Source: Cristatella mucedo (taxonomy: Eukaryota; Bryozoa; Phylactolaemata; Cristatellidae). From it: a DNA stretch of 62,000 nucleotides. Of the stretch, positions 46,559 through 58,500 are shown one piece after another (position 1 is the stretch's first letter; every line of letters starts with the position of its first letter). A program made the translations under genes and the position numbers. The notes under the pieces were generated by a model. That model was given only the letters and a program-made list of their open reading frames with translations. It ran no database searches and was not told the DNA's origin. Location of the stretch: the NCBI GenBank assembly GCA_009760855.2, contig WPIO01000020.1:6050001-6112000 (forward strand), read 5' to 3'.

Positions 46559-49500
46559 CTTTAAATATAAAAAATACAGAGAAAATATATGGTAAGCTCT
46601 GATAAGGAAGTAAAAGTAAGAATTTTAAGCAATAACCGGAAATAGCTCAGCACTGCATTGGAATCTCGAAGCCTGCAGGCGTTTCTGTTTGCTCTGATCT
46701 ACGGCCACCGGAGAGTGACCAGAATTTAGGGAACGAGCAAGGTCGTGTGTATACTGGCTAGGTAATAGCTATGGCGTTGCTTGTCGATTCTTGCAGCCTC
46801 TGTTAAAATAACCAGGAGACAGAGAAAGGTGCTGGGATGAGTGGCTCATGCGGCTGCGTTCCTTGGCAGCAAGTCGCGCCATATCTCCTCGAACCCGAGG
46901 AACGGCAGCGTCGACTTTTACTGTCCATATACGGAAATCCCTCTATTATCAAAATCTACGATCAAAAAAGTGGTGGCTAAACTTCAGGCTATATTTCGTG
47001 GCAAGGAAATACCAGCGTCATTGTAATAACTGACAACGGTTTTACAAGTATCTTTAGAATTTGCCCTTTCCATAAACCGGAATACCATAAACCGGAATTT
47101 CATAAACCATAAACCGAACGGAGAAGCGGAAAGAGCTGTGAAAATAGCCATATCTATTTGAGGCAGCCTGATCCGCTCCTCGCTCTAGTTATTCAGAGAT
47201 CGAAGCCAGCCTTGACAATTGAAAGGCTTTAGCAGGCTTTAGAAGAGCATTAATTATGGGACGAAAAATTAGAAGACGTTGCCAGTGCTTCCGAGGTGCG
47301 TCGAACTAGAATAGCCAGTAAAGAAGATTGGGCTACTCAAAGACGATCTTTGCAAAAGAAATGCAAAAGTACTACCAACATTTTTATTTATCATTTCGCT
47401 CGCCCGCTTCCACCTCTTAAACTCAGCCAACAGGTATTAGTGTGGACTGATGGCAGAAGCAGCTGGAGCACAAGTGCAACGGTGACGGCTCAAAAGGGTA
47501 AACCTCGGACGTTAGTTGTGCAAGCTGACAATGGCAGCACACTTTGACAAAAAGAGAGCATCTTCGACCGACTGACACCGATCTACAGGTCACTAACAGC
47601 TAGTGAATCTCCTGGCGTTTTCCTATGTTTACTGAACTCTTAGATGGAAGTGCAAGAAATGTATCATATTTCTGATGAGAAGCATTCTTCTCAAGAGCAC
47701 ATGAAACTAACGTATAGCGAGGCGGTAAAGCCGGTCTGAAAGCCAAATCTTCGAAAATGAGACTTTTTCTATTGGGAGAAAAAATGTGATAGCAGAGCCG
47801 CCGTGAGGAGGCACAACAAAATGACCACCCGGACGAGGCCCCGCTCACGTCTGTGGCCCGGTCAGTGAAAAATTACGGCTGTCAATAAAAGCTTATCGTC
47901 TATCTAATACAATCATCTTTCGCCACTTCGCACGTCAACTTTCGTGGCTTCACTCCATCCTGGTTTTTTGAAATACGTGCATAGTCATGAAAAGTTGATC
48001 GAGATAGTAAAAATGATACAGTGGGCGCTCGTTTGTCCAAGTCGATTATACATTCCAGCATTACAATTAAAATTACTGTACGTATGGAATGCAGAACAAG
48101 ACGACGACGCACCTTTTGAGGATACTGTACTATCTGAAGACTCTCAAATACTAAAGTTGTGCCTTAAGAGGAGCAGTAACTTCGCTCTTTTTTGCAGTGC
48201 TGTACATCTCTTCATCTTAATCGCTTCCTAACCAAACGCACTATTTTTATAGCTTGATGTTTGTGAGTAAGAATTGTGAGTGTGCAATTAAATATAAAAT
48301 AATAATAAAACTATTTTTGTAGTCTCTAATATGTCTTATTTTCTCTTATTGTGCCTATTATATTCGGGAATACGAGTGTAATGGTGACTAAATAGATTTT
48401 ATTTCATGTTCAGACTGCTCTAATTATGTTAAAAAACCGTATTTAGAGGGTTAGAAACAGGTCTTCTAAGTTCTAATTAAGAAAATATTCGATTTATAAA
48501 TAAAGAATCCTACTTCGCGGAAGTTTACTTATTGAGGTAGATTCTGGAACTGACTAACAGTAATAAACGAGGGACGACTGTACATGTTTTTCATCCAACC
48601 TATGGACATCTAAACTCTTTCCGCTTGTAGCTGTTTCAATAACAGGGACGGCAGTGGATGCGTTTGATTTTCCAGCTGCTTGTAGCCTGCTCATTAGTTA
48701 TGATTGCGATTACCTATTGCTGTTTCACTGTCATAACCCAAATGCATTTCTATTGGCTATTTAGGTCTCTAAGGTAAGAGGTTAATGCATTAACAAGAGA
48801 AAAGCACACGTGCTACCATTGTTAGGAACTGCTCACTGCGTTCTTCTTCAAGCGTTGATATCAATCACTAAACTTGGTCGTAATCAAGCCTGTAAAAACT
48901 CCGGCAGCCCAAACTACCGCTGTCTAAGGAATCCTCGCTCAATGTGCTCAAACCTGCTCGCCTTTACCTGATTAAAATCCTGCAACTACCCTAAATTGGA
49001 GCTACAGCCCCAACAGGCTTCCCATCAGTGCAAAGTTCGTAGCCTAATTGCTTACATTAGCTTACTATATATTCTATTTTCTGTATTTTGTATATTTAAA
49101 AGGTGACGAATAAAAATATATCGGATGAATTTTACATCTGAAGAAATGCGGGGCAAACGCTGCCATCTCAGATGCTCGAGATATGTTTTGTTTCCCGGCT
49201 TCTCGATCACTACAAATTGGAGGTGCATACCGTTGTCGTACAGCCGTTTGCAGTCCTCTAGAAGCAGTCTATCGAATCTATTGTTTTGAATTCACCCGAC
49301 AAGCTACCAGTGGCGGCTGTAGTCCGTAAGTTAGTCGCCAGCAAAGGTATCAAGTCCTCTTTATCTCAAATTCCTTACCTCATTTCAGTTTTCTGCGTAA
49401 AGGAATCGATCGTTCCTCATCATGGGTCCTTCCGCCTCGAATTTCTTGCACTAGCTGACTGTATTATGTGGCTCATATGCATGGCCCTATTCACATCAAG

Positions 49501-52500
49501 GTTCACACACTCGACCAGATTTTCTCCTGCAACTGCTCGCTACCATCACATATTATGACCACATTCTGCTTTTCTGACCGCACGCAGATCTCATTCAGTC
49601 TAAAACGCATGTTCTCTTCCCCATTTACAATTACCTGTTGATTGCAAAACCTCGAAAACCTTTATATAGATTCTGACCTTGGGAAAATATTTGCTTCGAT
49701 TCTTCTGCTTAATATCCCATCTAATCTGTCATAATTGGTGTACGAGTTTGCACCTCTGACTAAGCCGGCTGCTTCCTCACTAAGACGGCCTGTGGTTTAC
49801 CTCAGACATTAAACTAGACATCATTAAACTACAAATCGGCTGCAATCCTAGCAAAGGTCAAGTCTAGCTTCTACAGAAAATTTTGTTGATTCCGTAGTCA
49901 GGCCGAACTCAAGAAAAACGCACTTGACATGTGCAGCTTTCGCCTAGCCTCCTTTCGTTCGTTTCTATTAACGACAGTGATCCGATGAAAGAATTGATAA
50001 TTATACTCATTTGAGAACTAACGTAGAGAATTCCGTGAAATTTTAAGGCATCAAACTCCTGCTGTAGCTACAGCACCCTTCAACGAGCTCCTTTCATAGC
50101 GATTCAAGATATGAGACAAGTACTGCCATTGTGGATCTTCGGTAGGCAGTGTGCTCGTCATACCTTGTGCCTCACAAATGTATAAAAAACCTAGAATTTT
50201 CATCAGGGCAATAATTAGCTGCGAGTTTAGCGGTTTACTTATTCTCAAAAATTGAACAAGTTAGGGATTTATGGTTATCATTAAGACAGAAAGACCATAA
50301 TGTTAGGGGTGGATAAGGGTGAGGCATGCAGGGTCAGCATGTAAGTTTACTTACTGGCAGTAGTAGCACATTGCAATGTCATGTAATATATCTCCGTCTG
50401 TAGCTGCACAGAGTCATAAAGACCATGTGGGTGTTAGGAAGGAGAGTTTTTTACAGCTCACTGACAGCCTAACCGGCTTTCGGTACGCAATCGGTAGCCA
50501 ACATACTTCGTCTCACGCAACAAAGGAAAAGTGGGAAGCATATCAGAGTCAGGAGAGCAGTTGAGGTAATGGATAGCATGGAACTAGCAGCTCAGGACCG
50601 CTGAAAAGGATGAGCCATAGTCGGCAGCAAGAGAGAAGTTGTCGGTGCGTAAGAATTGCGGAAGCGGAAGTTCCACAGTCTAGGACATGCAGAGCTAAAG
50701 CATCTGTTGCCAACGGTCTTTAAGCGGAGGAATGGAACAGCTAATTTATCGTGCGCACAGTACCTGAGGGCGTGAAGAGGCTGAAACCGGTGCAGCAGCT
50801 CTGCTAAGTACGAAGGAGCCAAGCCGTGGCGGGCCTTGTGGGTCGGTCAGCGTAAGAACTTTGCTCTGTATCCGTTGCTCAACCGGCATCCATCCTAGCT
50901 CTTTTAGCAAAGAAGACATGTGGTCAAACTTCTGGGACTAGCCTTGTAGACACATTCCTAGTCAGCTGCAGTAGCCTAGCTGCTTTCTTTGGTAGCCCAG
51001 CCAAAATTGAATTACAATAATCAAGCCGAGGCAGAACTAAGAAGCTAGTGTCAGCACGCATAAGCACGTACAGGATGAATAACCTAGATCCACTTAATAA
51101 TGTGATAATATTATGCTTTTTTACTTTTCTTTTAAGTGTGGTCAAGTCAGGAATGTCTTGATGCAATTCGGTAGTGAGTTCCAAGCTTTGGAATCATTCG
51201 AACGAAAGACACGGTCTACAAAAGATTTTTGGTTCGTATGAGGCATACTTGAACAGCTTGATTCCTAAAAGCTAGTTGTACGATACTAAGCCTGGTAGTG
51301 GAGTAGATCTGATAGTTAGGCTGGAGCAAAAGAATGAAGGGACATAAAAGTGAGTGACAGAACTTTGATGTCGATACGTTGTTTGACTAGGAGCCTGTGC
51401 AGGTCGACGAAAAGTGGCCTGACTTGGCAACTGCAACGCTGCCCTACCGGCTGCAGAGTTTTTCAGTAGCTGTACAGAAATACTCACCCATTGAATCAAT
51501 GCTGCCAAATTGGAACTGAACCGATGGTGTTACGTCGATGTATTTAGGGTTGTACTGAAGCAATTTGTCCTACAATAAAATATCCTCAAATACAATCAGA
51601 CAGACAAAAACGCCACTCATATATTTAGAAGGCAGGTTACCTCAAAACCATTTCGTTTTGCAACATCTCGCACGTAATGATATCCTTTCTTTGCTTCAAT
51701 GAAGAGGCACATCACTGGTTCACATGCTATCCTAAAATACAATTTGTTCGTTATTTCGTTTGATTCAATAATGATTTTGAAGTGCTAAGATTTTTGATCC
51801 AGAAAATAACGCATTGGTGCTGTACATTGCTTAGCATTCGTAAAACTACTGTCTTGAGCACTTACTTTACGTGTTCCTCCCAGACGTCTAGCAAAGGAAG
51901 TGTTTCTCTGTTCAAATAAATGTTGCTCCTGCATAATTGACAGTAAGCCATTACAGGAGCTCCTACAGAAAATATTGCCTGGTTTTAAGAAAAGTGCCAC
52001 AGAAAGTCTCGCTTAGGACAAGTGACCCTTTTGCAGCTGCTGGCTTGCTTTTAGCTATAGAAGCAATCTGTGTCCAACATGTGTACCAATACGGGTGGAT
52101 TCTGATTGAACTTGAGGTCAGACTTTAGCATCCGGTCAATTTTAGCGGGACTAAAAATTAAAATAAAATAAAAATTAGCCATATTTGTTTTAATAGTTTT
52201 CTGACTGTGTGAAACATGTGCTCACCATATGGCTGTATATCCCACATGGAACAAGCAATTGGTCTTGGCAGTCCCGTAGTGGCAAATGATTACAAATTGA
52301 AAAAGGCTTCCTACGACCTACTTTACCCTAGGTAGAAAAACGCGCTTGGGTGTGCATCCGATTCAAACCTTAAGGTGTGGAATCTCAGTTACTAGGACTA
52401 ATAAACCACTCTTTACCGCTTGGTTCTTCCTCCTAGCTGATCAAGCAATTCTACCAAACCATTCACATGTGTCCCAATCTTTTCCCACTTTGATTTTTTT

Positions 52501-55500
52501 GAGCGCATCTTGCTTGTCATTAAATACTTACTGTGAACCAGATACGAAATCTTCTATTAGACATTAATTTGCTCACTTAGGGAGGCGATCTGAATCAGGA
52601 CTTATTATTAAGAATTATTTTCATATGGCAGAAAATGTTTCTCAAGCCAGTAATGACACCGCCTTTCCTACCATTCATGCAGCCTAATCTCTATTTTTCG
52701 GACGTGAGAGATGGAAATTATCGGCTACTGTATACGACCATAAACTATCTACGGGTCTTACGCTTTTTATACGAAAATTCTCCTACAGCTAAGTGCTCAA
52801 TTCTTTAATTAGGTAAGGTTAAGCGGGATAAATAAATAATTTGACGGATTTGTGTACTTAGAGTTAAAAAGTTCTGTTTGTGTTTGAATTTTTTTGCAGT
52901 TATTGAACATGCAATATAATGGTTGGTTTTTGTATTGAAAATAGTGGTATATAGTGAGTATAATCAAGTACTCTTCACTCCTTAAGTTGATATAAGAAAA
53001 TCGCGATCGTTAAAAGGGATCGGCGATTACCTTTAGAAGATGGCTGTCGTATTGCTACTGTAGGCAAATGTGGTCTTTGCTACGGAAGATATTTAGAAGG
53101 AAATTTGCCTATTTAGAAGGAAAAGCTTCTGATTGTAAATATTTACCCATAGGGTTTCCTGTTAAGGCGTGTTATAAATTTCTGAAATTGTAAAGGCATA
53201 ACCTACTTTTTTACCAGCCTAAATACCTTCTAATCGTGTTAAAATAACTTCAGCTGTATTTTATCTCTACGAAATTTTTTTAAAAAAATGTCTCAAACGA
53301 GACTCGAGATTTGTGTTGCAGAGACCCTTTAAGTAGATGAAGCAAAGTAACAGTACAGCTGAGTTATGTCTAAATCCCGGAGATTTGGCTAGAAGCCAGG
53401 AGTGTTTCTCGGCACACTCTGCAGTTATTCTCGTCTGTCGTGAGCATCATAGTTGCATCATCACAACACTTGTCGCCGACCAGCACTGGCTCCCAGTCAA
53501 GCAAAGCATCGACTTCAAGGTTTCGTCACTATTTTTCAGGTCCCTTTATTCTTTGGCTTCAGCCTACTTACCAGATCTCCTCCCCACCAGGCACCCATCG
53601 TTCCACCCGCTTTTCGGAATGTTACTACTGTTTAACTATACCTCGTACAAACCTCACTCTTTGTAGACCGTGCCTTTAGCTCGTATCCTCCCAAAGCCTT
53701 AAAATCACTCCCGACTTTCGGCACGACATCCCCTAACTTAACCACATTTGAAAAGAAACTTTATTTATTCATGGCAGCATTTAGTGGGTCCCTCTAAATT
53801 GTTCTTTTAAGTATTTATGCGTGCTAACACTGTTGCATGCTGCCACTAACCACACTTACATGCTGACCGTGTGCATGTTACCCCTAAATATGTTTTATTT
53901 TTGTTTATTGAGCATCCTACCACTACCGAATGGATCGTGCTTTCTTTGCAGCAAATGTAAAGCGCCTAGAAACAGATTTCTCTAAGGGTGCTTCAACAAA
54001 TGTATTTTTATTCTTACTACTAAAATTAACGGTTAATTAGAATGATAAAGACCTCGTAATATATATTTATCTGAAATACTGAGATGCACACCTAATTGCA
54101 GCCAACCAACTATCAAGATTATATTCAAAGAACTAAATGCTTTTATGAAGGTGAATTTTACTACTAATGAAGCTGTAGGCTCACATTCATTGTCCGCAAA
54201 CAAACAATTCAAGGTTATATCAAAATATTCTTGAGAACCAAACCACTCAAACGGAACCAACATACCTACAGAGTTTCCTGGAATAACATTACTGAAAAAA
54301 ATTGCATTAGATCGTTTGGTTTGACAAAATATCTTTAATGTTAGTTAGCCACCAGTCATCATTAGCTGGAAAACGTTTTATCCGTTTCTATAGAAAATCT
54401 CATATTGGAGCCCATTATATTTACTAAAGCACAGTATTTCGCGAACGCTTTCTAGGAAAATGGAGTAAAACTCACCGGAATCACCACCAAGCGCTGAAGC
54501 ACCATCCATAGCAGGTATAAAGCCGGCATCAGCAAGCGAGGGGGCCGCGTTACTCAACCATTCACACCCCAGTGATTTCCATAAGTCCAACCTTTTCTGC
54601 ATGGTGGCATAAATTGTGACCTCTTTCTGGTGAGGAATGAATATTCCTGTGTAGCATGAGGTTATATCTGAAACGTATGGGTTAAAACAAGCCATAGCAA
54701 CCGAAGCACTGCGGAAGTTTTGCTAACTACACAAAGCTGGCAAAGTATCTAGTTCGGGTAGAGAGAGCAATGTAAGCGTGCACATGTGGCCTCCAAGCTC
54801 GTTAACCAGTCGTAGTTGCAGCTTTAAAGCATGAAAAGTAAGCAGGCAGTAGTAGAATAAGAAAACCCTCGCGAGCTCTATTCATTTTGTTTGTTTTTCA
54901 AGCATGATTTTACTTACTATTCTATTGCATATCACTTTGCAACAAATGTAAAGCGCCTAGAAAGAGATTAAGTTCTCTGAGGGCGCTTTATCAAGTGCAA
55001 TATTGTTATTATTATTATTATGCCTATGTGCTACTAGTCAATATCCAAAAAGTACAACAGTAAACGCACACATCAACTGACAGAGCATTTATACGTGTAA
55101 CGGTTGCCATAGCATGCAACTCATTCGTTCGAATCCCTTGGCAAGCGCTTCTTACTTGCTGCTTCTGAAGTGCATCAGTGTTATTTAGAAATATTACGCT
55201 TCAACATGAATATCGCCTGCTCTCATGAAACGCTAATTTTAGAAAAAAGAATTTTCGGCCGCTTGCTGTCGTGGGACTGAGCGCTGAAAAGGAATTTCCC
55301 CTGGAATGGGTAATGATGCCAATCACGAATGGAATTCTCTATGATTTTTTTTAATCTATACCTATTAAACCTGTTCTAGTTAGAAAGCTGAGATCTTTTT
55401 CATTAACTGAACATGGCTGACCAACAAAAAAGATGATTCCGACAAGTTATCCTCCAACGTACTAGTGGTTAATGGATAACGGGTAACTATTTCTGTACAG

Positions 55501-58500
55501 CTTTTGTAAAGGACTGTCATAATATGGCTTATAGAGCATTCCAATGTTCTAATACTCTATAATAATTTAGGGGCACTCTTAGCCAAGATAGTAAAAGAAT
55601 CCGGCACGCTATAAGTTTCAGTATTCTGGTCCATCGCCTCCTTTTAACTTGTGCTGATAGCAATACTACCAATTTTTGTGAAGGCCTATTTTATTCAGTA
55701 ATCGAAGGTTGTAATACCCAAACGATCAATGGGTACAGTATTTATTTTAAAAAGGGAGACTCCTACACATCAGCCGTGTGATTAAATCAGCTCAGGGCCT
55801 GTTCTAAAACGTGCGATTTTTTGTTTGGAAAACCGTTAACTGTCTAATTTTAAGTTTAAAAGGGAAATTCCCTAGAATCGCAGAGAACGAAGCGGCTCCG
55901 GGTAGTTTTAGCTCCCAATATATAAAAAACAATACCTAAACCCATTGCTTTTAACGTCTAGAATATATGAAAATATCAACTATTCATCTGCTGTACGCTG
56001 AAATTCTCAATGATGACTGACCGTAATAAAAATGAACATTATTAGGTAATGTGAACCTGCAGCTTCGCAAGCAGGCAAAGCAAAAGCAATTAAAATAAAC
56101 GAAGTATATGTGCATTAGGATACACGTGAAATTAAGCTAGTTAATCCTCTTAAAATGTGTGGTACCTCTGTGAATCATTTTGAGTAAGACAATCAGCAAT
56201 ATCTCTAGCATGCCACAACACAAGCTCAATGACATTTGCTACTCGCCTCTCGACACAGAGCGCGTACACGCGTTTATTGTCCGTTTCGGCATTCTCTTCC
56301 AAAAATAGAAGTTCTTGTGAACACCGTATACGAAATCAATACAGCTAAGACCTATTTAAAGCTTATCAGTTTGTTGTGTGAGCGTAGTGTGCAAGAAATT
56401 ACTTATGGTCATCTAAATGCGGCCCCGAGGTCGTGGGCTCGAATCTTGTAGTGGGCCATCCTTTATCGATACTTCAAGCGGTGATGATAGCCGTAAAGGC
56501 TCTTGTGTCGTGATACAAAAAGAGACTGTTAAATCAGCTAGTTTCCCTTTGGGCTACTGGGTCTCCCACGCCGGCAATGACCTCAGCTACGCCGGCGGCT
56601 GGTAACCTGCATGTTAGTTATGATCGTGCGTACCTCTTTTCGCTTCGTTATCGTAGTTCAAATGCATTCCCATATGTTACCGTTGTTGCTAAGATTCATG
56701 AATTATGCAAATGAAAAGCACCCCGGTGCTACCGCCATGACCGGGGCCGCCAGGTTAGACGCCGCTCGTGTGGCGGGAACTAGAGCTGAGTACACGCTCG
56801 TTTGTTATTCTTAGCATTGTCTCGAACCACTCAGCTCATTTCCCCACAAGCTTCACTACGAATATCTCTAACTTCGGCCTGTTATAACTACGGTGGCCCA
56901 TCTAAATGCTCAACGTGCAATAAACCTCTAGTAATAAGTGGCCTTATTTCTGGAAAAGGTTACGGAAAAGGACCTGTTCGTCTTGACTGAAACTTGGCTG
57001 AAATCGGTTAACTGCAAGACAATTAAAGAAGCTACCCCGAATTGTTCCTCAATCTTTCACACCCCTAGATCAACCAAAACTGGAGGTTTGGTTGCTGCAC
57101 AAATTGATGACACCAGAACATGGATGGCAGCTAATTTATACGAATTGAATGATGATCAAACCTACTTACTAGTTATCGGAAAACCAAGCGTGATTCAGAA
57201 GTTTGAAAGGCTAACGGTCAAAATTGGCTCTGCCTGCATATCTCCTGTCAAATTTGCACAAAATCTAGGTGTCATGTTCCAAAGGGATTTCACTGTCAAG
57301 TCTTAGCACTTTCAGATCGTGCTGAAATTTGGGCTCGTTTAAGCAGGCATACCATAACCAAGTTGGTCCCTGGATTTGTGACATCCCGCCTTGAATCCTG
57401 TAACTTACTGCTTGCTGCTCTACCAGCCTGTGCACTCAGGGGCTTACAGCTGGTGCAAAGCTCTGCAGCTAGGTTTGTCTGTCGTAAATGTCACAGTTGC
57501 CACATCAAACCACTTATGTCTGACGTGCATTGGCTACCAATCAAGCAACGCATCCGCTTCAAGATTTTGTCGCTAAGTCCCGTTATTCTTTGGCTCCAAC
57601 CTACCTAACAGATCTACTTCCCCACGAGCCTAAGCATTGTACCGCCAGCTTTTCATACTGTTTACATATATCTCACAAAGATTGAGGTTAAACCTCGTAC
57701 AAACCTCAGACCATTTAGAGAGCGGCACCTAGTTCGTTCGCTCCCAAAGCCTGGACCTCACTCCCGACTTGCTTCAATACATTCCCTGGCATAACTATTT
57801 TAAAAAGAAATTAAAAACGCATCTATTCATCACAGCATTTATTGGGTCCCTGTTATTGGAGCTTTACGTGCTTATGCATGCTGGCACTGTGCAGCTGCCA
57901 CTAACAAAACTTGCATGCTGACGCTATGCATGTCCCTACTAACCATCTTATTCTTGTTGTTTATTGAGGATGCTACCACTAACCATTCGATCTGCTTCCT
58001 TTGCAGCAAATGTAAAGCGTCTAGAAAGAGGTTTGAGTTATCTGAGAGCATTTTATCAAGTGCATCATTATTATTTTTAGTATTATTATCATTAAAATGA
58101 CCCTACGAGATCTAGAAGAAAGTAGCTATCGAAAACACACTTGAATTTCACTAGCTTTGTCTCATCTTAATAGATTCTAAAATTCAGGGATTAAAAAACA
58201 ATAAGCACACGATAAACAGAGCTTTGATTCTTACCTTCATGCAGCATGTTACCATGCCCACGTCCTTCGGTGCGTAGCACCTCAGAGGAAAATATGCATG
58301 CCGTCCCAGTGTCTTCCATAGATCGTCTATAATGGTAGGCTTTGATCGAGTTATCAGTAATATCTTTTCCCCAGTCATGTAAGGTTGTATGGCAGAATGC
58401 ACACATAATTATTGGCCATTCAATATTTTCTGCAACAACGTTAGAGCAACCTAAAATGAAGTAGAAAATATTTGCATGTGAAAAAATATAGCACTACTCT

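Noticed and set aside
54033-54292. Minus-strand frame reading NSVGMLVPFEWFGSQEYFDI as an IAP-like exon
   Set aside because: In frame with exon 3 but no usable downstream donor was found, and it does not resemble the rest of a BIR. Direct joining of exon 3 to exon 4 fits better.
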